A stretch of DNA of 64,000 bases from assembly GCF_047372505.1 (NCBI RefSeq), contig NZ_JBKBEU010000001.1:2170001-2234000 (forward strand), in the 5' to 3' direction. A model generated the notes under the pieces. That model saw only the letters and a program-made list of their open reading frames with translations. It had not been told where the DNA came from and ran no database searches. Below are positions 1-9,197 of this stretch, piece by piece. A program made the position numbers and the translations under genes. Source of the DNA: Phaeobacter cretensis. Lineage in GTDB: Bacteria; Pseudomonadota; Alphaproteobacteria; Rhodobacterales; Rhodobacteraceae. How positions within the stretch are numbered: position 1 is the stretch's first letter; each line of letters begins with the position of its first letter.

Positions 1-1
1 A

Positions 2-1924
2 TCGGATATCTGTGGCTTGGCGGTTTTTGCCAGTGTTGATGATCTGCCGACACCACCGGACGCAAGCTTCATCGGTGTAAACAGATACGCCACGGTTGAG
101 GTGGTCGCGGCCCTGTCCAAGCGTGGCGCCGGCGGAGCGGTCTGTTTTGCGTCTGGCTTCCTGGAGGCTCAGAATGAGGCCGCGGATGCGGCTGACCTGC
201 AACAAGATCTGTTGCGGGCTGCCGACGACATGCCGATCTTGGGGCCCAATTGTTATGGGTTCATCAACTACCTTGACGGCGCGCTGCTCTGGCCGGATCA
301 GCATGGCGGGCAGCATGTGGACCGCGGTGTGGCCATCCTTACCCAGAGTTCCAACATCGCCATTAACCTGACCATGCAGGCACGCGGTTTGCCGATTGCA
401 TACATGGTAACCGTGGGCAATCAGGCGCAAAGCGATATGGCCAGGATTGCACAAAGCCTACTGGACGATCCTCGTGTCACCGCGATTGGTCTTCATATCG
501 AAGGGGTCAGCGATCTGCGCGCATTTGAAGAGTTGGCGCGCCAGGCAGCGGCGCGCGGCAAACCCATTGTGGCGCTAAAGGTTGGCCGCTCCGATCAGGC
601 GCAGGCAGCAACCCTATCACATACGGCATCACTAGCGGGTCGGGATGCGGGCGCGGATGCGCTTCTGCGTCGTTGCGGTATGGCGCGGGTGGATGATCTG
701 CCCGTGTTCCTTGAGACGCTCAAAATCCTGCATGTGCTTGGCCCGCGTGAACAGTGCCGGATCGCGACCATCAGCTGTTCAGGTGGGGAGGCAAGCTTAG
801 CCGCCGATCTGGGTCAGGCTCAGGGGATGGTGTTTCCGTCATTGTCCAGCGATCAACTGCAGGGGCTTCGTGCCGCTCTTGGCCCAATGGTCGCCTTGGC
901 GAATCCGTTGGATTATCACACCTATATCTGGCGGGATGTGCCCGCCATGACACAAGCGTTTAGCGCGATGGCGCATCCGGATCTTGATATGCTGATGCTG
1001 ATCGTCGATTTCCCGCGAGGTGATCGCTGTTCCGCTGCAGATTGGGAATGCGCAATTGAGGCCGCTATCGCTACGCGAGAACAGACCGGTGTGCCCTTGG
1101 CCATGGTCGCGACACTGCCAGAGCTGATGCCTGAAGAGATTGCGCATCGGCTGCTCGACGCCGGAGTTGTTCCGCTTTGTGGTTTGCGAGAGGCGATGAG
1201 TGCCGCTGCAGCCGCCAGCCGGATCGCGCCGCCATCCGATCTGCCGTTGGCTCTGTCGACGATTTGTGCAGCAGATACCGGTGCAACACTCATTCCGGAA
1301 GGAATCGCCAAACAGCGCCTGGCAGAATCAGGGCTGCGTATCCCCCGCAGTTGCCGCCTGAATCGTACTGAGCTGGCCACGACCTTGGCAAAGGCCACGT
1401 CTGAGGTTGGCTTCCCACTGGTGCTGAAGGCTGAAGGGTTGGCGCACAAAAGCGAAGCAGGGGCGGTGCGGTTGGGCCTTGGATCTCAGGTCGATGTTGT
1501 GGAGGCCGCGCATAACATGCCCAGTGATCAGTTGCTGTTGGAGGAGATGATCAGCGATACTGTCGCAGAGCTGTTGATCGGCGTGACCCGTGATCCTGCC
1601 CACGGGTTTGTTCTGACGTTGGGGGCCGGTGGTGTCCTGACGGAGATGTTGCAAGACAGTGTTTCGTTGCTGCTTCCGGTCAGTGATACGATGCTGGCGC
1701 AGGCACTGGATCAGCTGCGTATAAACCGATTGCTGACAGGCTATCGCGGTGCGGCCCCAGCGGATCGATCCGCCATTCTGCGTGCTATACGTGCAGTGGA
1801 ACACTATGTGCTTGCCCATTTGGATACGCTTGAAGAACTTGAAATCAACCCGTTGATCTGCACCCCCACCGACGCCATTGCTGTGGATGCGCTGCTGCGA
1901 GAGAAGGATAAAATTGATGACTGA
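2..1924 (+). CDS. Acyl-CoA synthetase (NDP-forming), 5'-truncated by the window edge
   Basis: This gene encodes an ADP/NDP-forming acyl-CoA synthetase of the acetate-CoA ligase family, which joins a carboxylic acid to CoA at the expense of ATP. The frame is open from base 2, so the true start lies outside the window. What remains is the end of the CoA-binding Rossmann domain, a succinyl-CoA-ligase-like middle part (HTASLAGRDAG region) and a C-terminal ATP-grasp domain ending in the family motif LEINPL. It overlaps the caiD-like gene by 8 bases, so the two are translationally coupled. That pairing suggests it activates a carnitine-type substrate, which is an inference from context only. Confidence 0.85.
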   Translation, partial: SDICGLAVFASVDDLPTPPDASFIGVNRYATVEVVAALSKRGAGGAVCFASGFLEAQNEAADAADLQQDLLRAADDMPILGPNCYGFINYLDGALLWPDQHGGQHVDRGVAILTQSSNIAINLTMQARGLPIAYMVTVGNQAQSDMARIAQSLLDDPRVTAIGLHIEGVSDLRAFEELARQAAARGKPIVALKVGRSDQAQAATLSHTASLAGRDAGADALLRRCGMARVDDLPVFLETLKILHVLGPREQCRIATISCSGGEASLAADLGQAQGMVFPSLSSDQLQGLRAALGPMVALANPLDYHTYIWRDVPAMTQAFSAMAHPDLDMLMLIVDFPRGDRCSAADWECAIEAAIATREQTGVPLAMVATLPELMPEEIAHRLLDAGVVPLCGLREAMSAAAAASRIAPPSDLPLALSTICAADTGATLIPEGIAKQRLAESGLRIPRSCRLNRTELATTLAKATSEVGFPLVLKAEGLAHKSEAGAVRLGLGSQVDVVEAAHNMPSDQLLLEEMISDTVAELLIGVTRDPAHGFVLTLGAGGVLTEMLQDSVSLLLPVSDTMLAQALDQLRINRLLTGYRGAAPADRSAILRAIRAVEHYVLAHLDTLEELEINPLICTPTDAIAVDALLREKDKIDD

Positions 1925-2702
1925 TGCCCCCATTCGGACCCGCCGCGATGGCGCGATTTTAGAAGTCACGCTGGACCGTCCGAAGGCCAATGCTATTGAT
2001 CTGAAAACCAGTGTTGCGATGGGAGAGGTGTTTCGCGACTTTCGCGATGATCCTGAGTTGCGTGTCGTCATCATAACCGGCGGAGGTGACAAGTTCTTTT
2101 GCCCCGGTTGGGACCTGAAAGCTGCAGCAGATGGCGATGCCGTGGATGGCGATTATGGTGTTGGCGGGTTTGGTGGCCTGCAGGAACTGCGCGAGTTGAA
2201 CAAACCAGTGATCGCAGCGGTGAACGGGATTGCCTGTGGTGGCGGACTGGAGCTGGCCTTGTCGGCGGATATGATCCTGGCGGCTGAACATGCCAGCTTT
2301 GCCCTGCCGGAGATCAGATCCGGTACGGTGGCGGATGCTGCTTCGATTAAACTGCCCAAGCGCATTCCCTATCACATCGCTATGGAGTTGTTGCTCACCG
2401 GGCGCTGGTTTGACGTCGATGAGGCCCATCGCTGGGGGTTGGTCAATGAAATTGTCGCTGCTGATCAATTGATGGACCGCGCGTGGGAACTGGCGCGTCT
2501 GCTCGCTTCTGGCCCGCCATTGGTTTATGCCGCGATCAAGGAGATTGTGCGCGATGCCGAGGACGCCAAATTCCAGGACGCGATGAACCGCATCACCAGA
2601 CGCCAGCTGCGTAGCGTTGATGTGCTTTATGACAGTGACGACCAGATGGAAGGTGCGCGCGCCTTTGCAGAAAAACGAGATCCGGTGTGGAAGGGCTGTT
2701 GA
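1917..2702 (+). CDS. caiD: Carnitinyl-CoA dehydratase (crotonobetainyl-CoA hydratase)
   Basis: A crotonase-fold enzyme that interconverts crotonobetainyl-CoA and carnitinyl-CoA. The start at 1917 is chosen because it has a GAGAAGG ribosome site just upstream and overlaps the preceding stop; an upstream in-frame ATG at 1878 lies inside the synthetase gene. The 261-residue protein has the oxyanion-hole glycines (ACGGGLELAL), the FALPEI stretch with one catalytic Glu, and ends AFAEKRDPVWKG, a tail that closely matches E. coli CaiD as remembered. Together with the preceding CoA synthetase it points to carnitine or betaine breakdown. No other carnitine genes are visible because the window starts here. 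Confidence 0.85.
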   Translation: MTDAPIRTRRDGAILEVTLDRPKANAIDLKTSVAMGEVFRDFRDDPELRVVIITGGGDKFFCPGWDLKAAADGDAVDGDYGVGGFGGLQELRELNKPVIAAVNGIACGGGLELALSADMILAAEHASFALPEIRSGTVADAASIKLPKRIPYHIAMELLLTGRWFDVDEAHRWGLVNEIVAADQLMDRAWELARLLASGPPLVYAAIKEIVRDAEDAKFQDAMNRITRRQLRSVDVLYDSDDQMEGARAFAEKRDPVWKGC

Positions 2703-2737
2703 GAGCACTTTCTACCGCTGAGGCCTGAAATCAGGTT

Positions 2738-3373
2738 CTAAATCTTGGAAAACACCGCGATCAACGCGGTGTCTTTGCTATGCGCGCCGGTGGCTTTGGG
2801 CCCGTAGATAGCAATCTCCGGCAATGTCAGCCCCCGGATCCAACCCCCATTCTGAAGGCGTTCCAAAGCGGCCGTAAACCCGGACTGCGCCGAAAATCGG
2901 GCATTCACTGCCAGGGCAAATACAGCTGCGGGTTGAGCGATGCGCAACAGTCCCGGCAGGACGTCGGGGCCGACGTGCCCATGGGTGAAAGTGCCGGACG
3001 AAACTACCCCACCGTAAACTCCGCGCGGCACCGGAACGCCAATCGTCAGGTCTGCCTCGATGACATCGCGATAGACATCCTTGCGCAGGGCCTGAGCCAG
3101 CATTTCGGGGCTGATATCCGCCGCATCAATTGGGGTGATATTCCGTCGATTCAACGCAACACCACAAAGCCCGGTCCCCGCTCCGACATCCAGCACAGGA
3201 CCATGCCCATCTGCCGCGACGAACATACGGGCGACCTGATCCGGCAGGATGTAGTCGGCATCTTCGGCAAAGCTGCTGTCATAGGTATCGGCCCAATCTG
3301 CATAGAGCTGACGGGATTGTTCCGGTGTCTCTACGCCATAGGCAGCGGACAGATTAATCGGTTTTTGGGCCAT
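2738..3373 (-). CDS. Class I SAM-dependent methyltransferase
   Basis: A soluble protein of about 211 residues with the Rossmann-fold SAM-binding motif I (LDVGAGTGLCG), followed by an acidic residue after the second strand (DAADISPEML). The start MAQKP at 3373 is preferred to the longer frame at 3448, which would run into the start region of the divergent SDR gene. It converges on caiD. The substrate cannot be told; methyltransferases with this YADWADTYDSSF-type N-terminus are usually annotated only to family level. Confidence 0.75.
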   Translation of the reverse strand: MAQKPINLSAAYGVETPEQSRQLYADWADTYDSSFAEDADYILPDQVARMFVAADGHGPVLDVGAGTGLCGVALNRRNITPIDAADISPEMLAQALRKDVYRDVIEADLTIGVPVPRGVYGGVVSSGTFTHGHVGPDVLPGLLRIAQPAAVFALAVNARFSAQSGFTAALERLQNGGWIRGLTLPEIAIYGPKATGAHSKDTALIAVFSKI

Positions 3374-3446
3374 CTCTATAGCAAATGCTGTTTCGACATT
3401 TGAATCAACCCTTGCACCGCTGACAGCGCGCGCGCATCTATTGCGC

Positions 3447-4325
3447 ATGACAAAAACGCTTCTCTGTCTTGGTTTTGGCTACACCGCTCGCGCGTTGGCG
3501 CATGACCTGATCCGCGATGGCTGGCGGGTGATCGGGACCACACGCAATCTGGATGAGGCCGCGCCGCTGGACGGTGTCGAGCTGATCACCTGGCCTGGTA
3601 ACCCGATATCTCTGAACGGTGTCACCCATGTCCTATCGTCTGTAGGTCCCACGGAGGGCGGCGATCCGGTATTGGTCGATTTGGCGGATATGCTAGCGGA
3701 CGCTCCCAATTTACAGTGGGTTGGATATCTCTCCACCACAGCGGTCTACGGTGATCACGGTGGCGCTTGGGTGGATGAGACCACGCCGGTTACTCCCTCC
3801 AGCCAACGCGGGCGCTGGCGCGCAGGTGCGGAACAGGCATGGCAAGCAATCCCGGATTTGCCACTGCATATCTTTCGTCTCGCAGGGATCTATGGCCCGG
3901 GTCGCGGCCCGTTTGCCAAGCTGATGGCCGGAAAGGCGCGGCGCATTGTGAAACCCGGTCAGGTGTTTTCGCGTATCCATGTGGACGACATCACACAGGT
4001 TCTGACGGCATCAATCGACCAGCCCAATCCGGGGGCGGTCTATAACCTCTGTGATGATGATCCCGCACCCCCGCAGGACGTATTGGGCTTTGCCGCTGAA
4101 TTGCTCGGGCTGGCCGTACCGGCAGAAGTTCCCTTTGATGAGGCAGGCATGACCCCGATGGCACGCAGTTTCTACGGTGAAAACAAACGCGTGGAGAACC
4201 ACCGCATCAAGGATGAGCTGGGCGTACAGCTGCACTATCCCAGCTACCGCGAGGGTTTACGCGCCGTTAGAGCCGCCGAAAACCTCGAAACTTTCACTCC
4301 CCCGGAAGAGACGACGGGCGTTTAA
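3447..4325 (+). CDS. SDR-family NAD(P)-dependent epimerase/reductase-like protein
   Basis: An atypical short-chain dehydrogenase/reductase of 292 residues, related to YeeZ-type NAD-dependent epimerases. The N-terminal nucleotide loop is degenerate (CLGFGYTARAL), the central strand reads VGYLSTTAVYG, and RLAGIYGPGRGP follows. The ATG at 3447 is chosen over the TTG at 3441. It is divergent from the methyltransferase and converges with dxs, overlapping it by 4 bases at the 3' ends. Substrate unknown. Confidence 0.75.
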   Translation: MTKTLLCLGFGYTARALAHDLIRDGWRVIGTTRNLDEAAPLDGVELITWPGNPISLNGVTHVLSSVGPTEGGDPVLVDLADMLADAPNLQWVGYLSTTAVYGDHGGAWVDETTPVTPSSQRGRWRAGAEQAWQAIPDLPLHIFRLAGIYGPGRGPFAKLMAGKARRIVKPGQVFSRIHVDDITQVLTASIDQPNPGAVYNLCDDDPAPPQDVLGFAAELLGLAVPAEVPFDEAGMTPMARSFYGENKRVENHRIKDELGVQLHYPSYREGLRAVRAAENLETFTPPEETTGV

Positions 4326-6250
4326 GCCCGCTTCTCTCCGATTGATGCAACGCCCAGCACCTCTAGAACCTTGGCTTCGATCTGCGGGGCGTTCATTGCA
4401 GCGGTGGCATACATATCCGCAGGGTTTGCCTGATCAATGAAGGTATCGGGCAGCACCATAGAGCGGAATTTCAGTCCACTATCAAAGACGCCTTCCTCCG
4501 CCAGCAGCTGCGCCACATGAGAGCCAAACCCACCAACAGCGCCTTCTTCTATGGTGATCAGCGCCTCGTGATTTGAAGCCAAATCCAGGATCATCTCGCG
4601 GTCCAGAGGTTTGGCGAAACGCGCATCTGCGATTGTCGGTGTGATGCCCTTGGCCGCAAGCGCTTCGGCCGCCTTGCGGACCTCTCCCAAGCGGGTGCCA
4701 AAGGAAAGCATAGCGACCTGCTTACCATCCTGGATCATGCGGCCCTTGCCAATTTCCAGCACTTCCGGCACCTCTGGCATATCGACGCCTTCGCCCTCGC
4801 CGCGCGGATAGCGGAACGCGATCGGCCCGTCATCATGGGCCGCCGCTGTTGCCAACATATGCGCCAACTCGGCCTCGTCCGATGCGGCCATCACCACCAT
4901 ACCGGGCAGATTGGCCATATAGGCAATATCAAAACTACCAGCATGGGTCGCGCCATCCGCGCCTACAAGACCGGCGCGGTCAATGGCAAAACGCACGGGC
5001 AGGCGCTGGATCGCCACATCATGCACCACTTGATCATAGCCGCGCTGCAAGAAGGTCGAATACATGGCACAGAACGGTTTCATCCCGCCAGCGGCCAGCG
5101 CGGCGGCAAAGGTCACGCCATGCTGTTCGGCAATGCCGACGTCGAAGCACCGCGAGGGATACCGCTCTGCCATCAGATTCAGGCCGGTGCCATCAGGCAT
5201 CGCCGCTGTCACTGCGCAGATTTTGTCATCCTGGGCCGCCAGACGCACGAGTTCGTTGCCAAAGACTGATGTATAGGAGGGCGCATTTGAGGCTGCTTTT
5301 TTCTGCTCACCCGTCACCATGTCAAACTTGGCCGTCGCATGGCCCTTGTCACGCGCGCGCTCGGCTGGGGCGTAGCCTTTCCCCTTTTTCGTCAGCACAT
5401 GGATCAGGATTGGGCCGGTGGCACGGGATTTCACTGTGCGAAGTACCGGCAGCAGCTGATCCATGTCATGGCCATCAATCGGTCCGAGATAAGAAAAGCC
5501 TAAGGATTCAAAGAGTGTGCCGCCGACAGCCAAGCCCTTCAGCATGTCCTTGGCGCGTTTGGCCCCCTCACGGAAAGGTTCCGGCAGCAGCGAGGCCGCT
5601 CCCTTTGCCACTGCCTTTAGTTCCTGAAACGGCTCCTCGGCATAAAGTCGCGACAGATAGGACGACAGCGCACCAACCGGCGGCGCAATCGACATTTCAT
5701 TGTCGTTCAGGATGACAATCAGCCGTTTGCCCAGGTGGCCGGCGTTGTTCATCGCCTCAAAGGCCATGCCGGCCGACATAGAACCGTCACCAATCACGGC
5801 AATTGCATCCCCATTGCCCTCGGGTATATTTCCGCCCAGATCGCGCGCCACGGCAAAGCCAAGCGCGGCGCTGATCGATGTGGAACTATGCGCCGCGCCA
5901 AATGGATCATAGGGCGATTCGGAGCGTTTGGTGAATCCGCTCAAACCATCCTTCATACGCAGGGTACGGATGCGATCACGCCGCCCGGTCAGGATTTTAT
6001 GCGGATAGCACTGGTGTGATACATCCCAGATGATCTTGTCGCGCGGGGTGTCAAAAACCGCATGCAGAGCCGTGGTCAGTTCGATAACACCCAGTCCTGC
6101 CCCAAGATGTCCACCGGTCACGGATACGGCTGAAATTGTTTCCTGCCGCAGCTCCTGGGCAACCTGCGTCAACTGTGCATCGCTCAAGGATTTTAGATCG
6201 GACGGGCGTGCGATCTGATCCAAAAGAGGTGTGTGGGGCCGGTCTGACAT
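4322..6250 (-). CDS. dxs: 1-deoxy-D-xylulose-5-phosphate synthase
   Basis: Catalyses the first step of the MEP isoprenoid pathway, joining pyruvate and glyceraldehyde 3-phosphate with thiamine diphosphate. It is 642 residues, full family length. The TPP/Mg motif GDGSMSAGMAFEAMNN plus NDNEMSI is present, as is the transketolase-type central domain (DVGIAEQHGVTFAAALA). The ATG has a strong AGGAGCT ribosome site. It is the last gene of a minus-strand cluster, deacetylase-xseB-ispA-dxs, and its TPP dependence fits with thiamine uptake genes elsewhere in the window. Confidence 0.97.
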   Translation of the reverse strand: MSDRPHTPLLDQIARPSDLKSLSDAQLTQVAQELRQETISAVSVTGGHLGAGLGVIELTTALHAVFDTPRDKIIWDVSHQCYPHKILTGRRDRIRTLRMKDGLSGFTKRSESPYDPFGAAHSSTSISAALGFAVARDLGGNIPEGNGDAIAVIGDGSMSAGMAFEAMNNAGHLGKRLIVILNDNEMSIAPPVGALSSYLSRLYAEEPFQELKAVAKGAASLLPEPFREGAKRAKDMLKGLAVGGTLFESLGFSYLGPIDGHDMDQLLPVLRTVKSRATGPILIHVLTKKGKGYAPAERARDKGHATAKFDMVTGEQKKAASNAPSYTSVFGNELVRLAAQDDKICAVTAAMPDGTGLNLMAERYPSRCFDVGIAEQHGVTFAAALAAGGMKPFCAMYSTFLQRGYDQVVHDVAIQRLPVRFAIDRAGLVGADGATHAGSFDIAYMANLPGMVVMAASDEAELAHMLATAAAHDDGPIAFRYPRGEGEGVDMPEVPEVLEIGKGRMIQDGKQVAMLSFGTRLGEVRKAAEALAAKGITPTIADARFAKPLDREMILDLASNHEALITIEEGAVGGFGSHVAQLLAEEGVFDSGLKFRSMVLPDTFIDQANPADMYATAAMNAPQIEAKVLEVLGVASIGEKRA

Positions 6251-6298
6251 GGCAGCTCCTTGGGCGTTTTGCTTTGGCGGTGCGCGCTTGTGCGCGGC

Positions 6299-7183
6299 TC
6301 AGCTATCGCGCGCAATAACGAAGCGCGCGGTGTCCTTCAAGGTTTCGGCCTCATCGCCGTAGGAAGACAGCGCGTCGCAAGCGTGATTTACCAGCTCTCT
6401 GGCGCGATCCTTGGCTGCATCCAATCCCAGCAACGAAACAAAGGTCGCCTTGCCAGCAGCTGCATCCTTGCGCACGGCTTTGCCAACTTTGGCGGGGTCG
6501 CCTTCCACATCCAAGATGTCATCGGCGATCTGAAAAGCAAGTCCCAGCGCCTCGGCATAGCGTCGCAGTGGCGCAGAATCCGCTCCTGCCAATACTGCAC
6601 CGGCGGTGGCCGACCAAGCGATGAGGCAGCCGGTCTTCCGGTTTTGTAGTCGGGTAATCTGATCCAGACCCAAGGGCCGCTCGGCGCTTTCTGCCGCGAT
6701 ATCCAGCATTTGCCCCTGCACCATACCATCCTTACCGGCTGCTACCGCCAGGTCACGGATCAGTATCAGTGCGTTTGGGCCGACCTCGGCCCGTGCCAAT
6801 CTTTCAAAGGCAAAGCTCTGCAAGGCGTCGCCCGCCAGCACGGCCATGGCTTCATCCCATTTACGGTGCACGGTTGGTTGACCGCGGCGCAGGTCATCGT
6901 CGTCCATGCATGGCAAATCATCATGAACCAGCGAATAGGCATGGATACACTCAATCGCCAGTGCTGCTTCGCGTGCGGCATTGGGGTTGATGCCATGCAG
7001 GCGAGTGCTTTCCAGAACCAGAAACCCACGCAGCATCTTGCCACCCGTGAGGGCATAGCGCATCGCCTCGTGCAGCCCGTCCTCGCTGGGCAACGTAGCA
7101 TCAGCATGGGCTTCGATCTCTTTTTGGGCAGCGCGCAAGGCGTGTTTGATTGGGCGCCCGCTCTCCGTTAACGGCATTGTCAT
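6299..7183 (-). CDS. ispA: Polyprenyl (farnesyl/geranyl) diphosphate synthase
   Basis: A trans-prenyltransferase that condenses IPP with allylic diphosphates, directly downstream of the MEP entry enzyme's regulatory unit. Both aspartate-rich motifs are visible, the first as LVHDDLPCMDDDDLRRG and the second as FQIADDILDVEGD, each binding Mg-diphosphate. The start is uncertain. I give ATG 7183, four bases after the xseB stop; ATG 7177 and an ATG at 7198 overlapping xseB are also possible. The small residues before the first motif fit a short-chain (C10-C15) product, but chain length is inferred. Confidence 0.93.
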   Translation of the reverse strand: MTMPLTESGRPIKHALRAAQKEIEAHADATLPSEDGLHEAMRYALTGGKMLRGFLVLESTRLHGINPNAAREAALAIECIHAYSLVHDDLPCMDDDDLRRGQPTVHRKWDEAMAVLAGDALQSFAFERLARAEVGPNALILIRDLAVAAGKDGMVQGQMLDIAAESAERPLGLDQITRLQNRKTGCLIAWSATAGAVLAGADSAPLRRYAEALGLAFQIADDILDVEGDPAKVGKAVRKDAAAGKATFVSLLGLDAAKDRARELVNHACDALSSYGDEAETLKDTARFVIARDS

Positions 7184-7187
7184 CGGA

Positions 7188-7445
7188 TCAGTTGGCATCC
7201 AGCGGTGCGGTGCCGGTCGGCGCGCCCCTGGCATCCAGCGTAATCGCTGCGACCTTTTCCTCGGCCCGCTTCAGCTCATCTTCGCAGCGCTTCTTCAGCT
7301 GCGCGCCGCGTTCATAAAGCGCGATAGAGGCGTCCAGCGCAACATCGCCTCGTTCCAACTGATCAACCACGGTTTCCAGTGAGTGCATCGCCTGTTCAAA
7401 GCTCAGCTCTTCAACGGGGGTGTCTGAATTGGGTGTGTCGGTCAT
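7188..7445 (-). CDS. xseB: Exodeoxyribonuclease VII small subunit
   Basis: An 85-residue coiled-coil protein with the typical pattern of the family (ELSFEQAMHSLETVVDQLERG, LYERGAQLKKRCEDEL). It forms exonuclease VII with the large subunit XseA, which is not in this window, and degrades single-stranded DNA. It overlaps the upstream deacetylase by 4 bases and precedes ispA. The linkage of xseB to ispA and dxs is common in proteobacteria. Confidence 0.95.
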   Translation of the reverse strand: MTDTPNSDTPVEELSFEQAMHSLETVVDQLERGDVALDASIALYERGAQLKKRCEDELKRAEEKVAAITLDARGAPTGTAPLDAN

Positions 7446-8368
7446 GTGCTTGCCTCTATCAATTCTTCCACATGGGCTTTGGCCGCCGCGGCCAGCGCGT
7501 TCAGATCATATCCACCCTCCAAAGTCGAGACGATACGACCCGCGCACAGCTCTTCTGCCAACCCGCACAGCTCACGGGTCAACCAACGGAAATCCTCTGT
7601 GCTCCACTGCAGTTCTGCCAGCGGATCATCTTGATGTGCATCAAAACCGGCCGAGACGATAATGAGTTCCGGCTTGAACTCCCGTAGCCGAGGAAAGGCC
7701 TGATCGACATAGGCGGCCTTCATCTGGGTGCCTCCGGATCCGGGAGGCAGGGGCAGGTTCAGGATCTGGCCATGGGCGCCGTCTTCCTCTATGCGACCGG
7801 AGCCGGGCCACAACGGCATTTGCTGGCTGGAAATGAACAGAGCGCGTGGCTCATCCCACAGCAGATCCTGCGTGCCATTGCCGTGATGGACGTCAAAATC
7901 GACCACCGCCACTCGCGCCAACCCGTGGTGATCCAACGCATGTTTCGCCGCCAGCGCGGCATTCCCGAACAGACAGAACCCCATGGCTGTATCCGTTTCG
8001 GCGTGGTGACCCGGAGGACGAACTGCTGCAAAGGCGTTCTGGACATCGCCGCTCAGCACCATATCAACCGCTCGCACGGCGGCCCCCGCTGCGCGAAACG
8101 CGGCATCCAGCGATCCGGGCGACAAGAAGGTATCGCCGTCAAGACGTCCAAATCCGTCATGCGGCAATGTCCGGCGCAGATCGGCGAGATAGCTTGCCGG
8201 GTGAATGCGCAGGATGTCGTCTTCGGCGGCCATTGGCGCTGTCACACGGCGCAGGTCCAATGAGTCCAGCGCATGCAATACATGTTCCAGTCGCGCCACT
8301 CGCTCGGGATGCCCATCCGGCGTCACATGCAACAGGCAATCTGCGTGCGTCATCAATGCTGTTGCCAT
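7442..8368 (-). CDS. Histone-deacetylase-family Zn-dependent amidohydrolase
   Basis: A 308-residue arginase/deacetylase-fold protein of the acetoin-utilisation/acetylpolyamine amidohydrolase class. The zinc site is intact (DFDVHHGNGTQ and SAGFDAHQDDPL), as is the active-site His pair (RPPGHHA). It probably removes acyl groups from small molecules or protein lysines; the substrate is not predictable. It opens the xseB-ispA-dxs cluster and overlaps xseB. The start at 8368 has no clear ribosome site; an alternative ATG (MTHAD) lies five codons downstream. Confidence 0.88.
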   Translation of the reverse strand: MATALMTHADCLLHVTPDGHPERVARLEHVLHALDSLDLRRVTAPMAAEDDILRIHPASYLADLRRTLPHDGFGRLDGDTFLSPGSLDAAFRAAGAAVRAVDMVLSGDVQNAFAAVRPPGHHAETDTAMGFCLFGNAALAAKHALDHHGLARVAVVDFDVHHGNGTQDLLWDEPRALFISSQQMPLWPGSGRIEEDGAHGQILNLPLPPGSGGTQMKAAYVDQAFPRLREFKPELIIVSAGFDAHQDDPLAELQWSTEDFRWLTRELCGLAEELCAGRIVSTLEGGYDLNALAAAAKAHVEELIEAST

Positions 8369-8495
8369 CTTGGTGTACTCATTTCTCTGGTTGTGGGCTC
8401 TGCCCGTTTACGCCTGAAATGCTGTTTCAACGCCCATCCGCGCAAGCATAGATGCTGGACGAGGCACTGGATCGCTGCCGTTATTCTTTCACGAC

Positions 8496-9197
8496 CTAAT
8501 CTGGTGCGAGCATATAGCCAGCGCCTCGCACGGTCTGCAGGTATTGTGGTTGTTTCGGGTTCGGCTCAATTTTGCGGCGTAGGCGGGTGATCTGAACATC
8601 CACCGCGCGTTCCTGTGCCTGTCCCCGATCGCGCCCGAGATCCTCCACCAGTTTGGTACGGCTCACCGGCTCGCCCGGACAGGCGGAAAAGATCTTCATC
8701 AGCTGGCTTTCAGTGCCAGTCAGGCGGATCAATTCTTCGCCCTGCCACATTTCACCACGCTCGATGTCATAACGGATCGGCCCCAGATGCAGCACTTTGG
8801 GGGCCGCGTCCTTTGCCGTTGGTTCTGGCATTCGACGCAGGATCGCGTTAATCCGCAACAACAACTCTTTGGGTTCAAACGGTTTGGACAGATAGTCATC
8901 CGCCCCTGCCTCAAGCCCCTCGATCCTGTCGTCGGTTTCGCCTTTGGCGGTTAGCAACAGAATGGGGGTGCTCAGCGTTTCACGCAGCGACCGGGTAAGG
9001 GAGATCCCGTCCTCTCCCGGCATCATCACATCCAGCACGATCAAATCGAAATCCAAACCTGACAGAACACGCCGCGCATGAGCGGCATCGCGCGCCGCTG
9101 TGACCAGAAACCCGGCCCGCATCAGGAACTTCTTCAGCAGGCCCCGGATGCGCTCATCGTCATCGACAATCAGCAGATGGGAATCAAAACTGGTCAT
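8496..9197 (-). CDS. petR: OmpR/PhoB-type response regulator, PetR-like
   Basis: A 233-residue two-domain regulator. The receiver domain has the phospho-acceptor Asp in LIVLDVMMPGEDG and a conserved Lys in the KPFEPKELLLR stretch; the C-terminal winged helix carries the OmpR-type motif VDVQITRLRRKIEPNP. It overlaps a MarR gene by 4 bases. In Rhodobacter capsulatus the same pair, petP-petR, sits just upstream of petABC (known from the literature). Here it is about 11 kb away and no histidine kinase is nearby. The name rests on the pairing and the overall look, not on an alignment. Confidence 0.72.
   Translation of the reverse strand: MTSFDSHLLIVDDDERIRGLLKKFLMRAGFLVTAARDAAHARRVLSGLDFDLIVLDVMMPGEDGISLTRSLRETLSTPILLLTAKGETDDRIEGLEAGADDYLSKPFEPKELLLRINAILRRMPEPTAKDAAPKVLHLGPIRYDIERGEMWQGEELIRLTGTESQLMKIFSACPGEPVSRTKLVEDLGRDRGQAQERAVDVQITRLRRKIEPNPKQPQYLQTVRGAGYMLAPD

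Noticed and set aside
1328..2092. 254-codon minus-strand frame over the synthetase/caiD junction
   Set aside because: Antisense to two genes with clear motifs; no ribosome site or domain.
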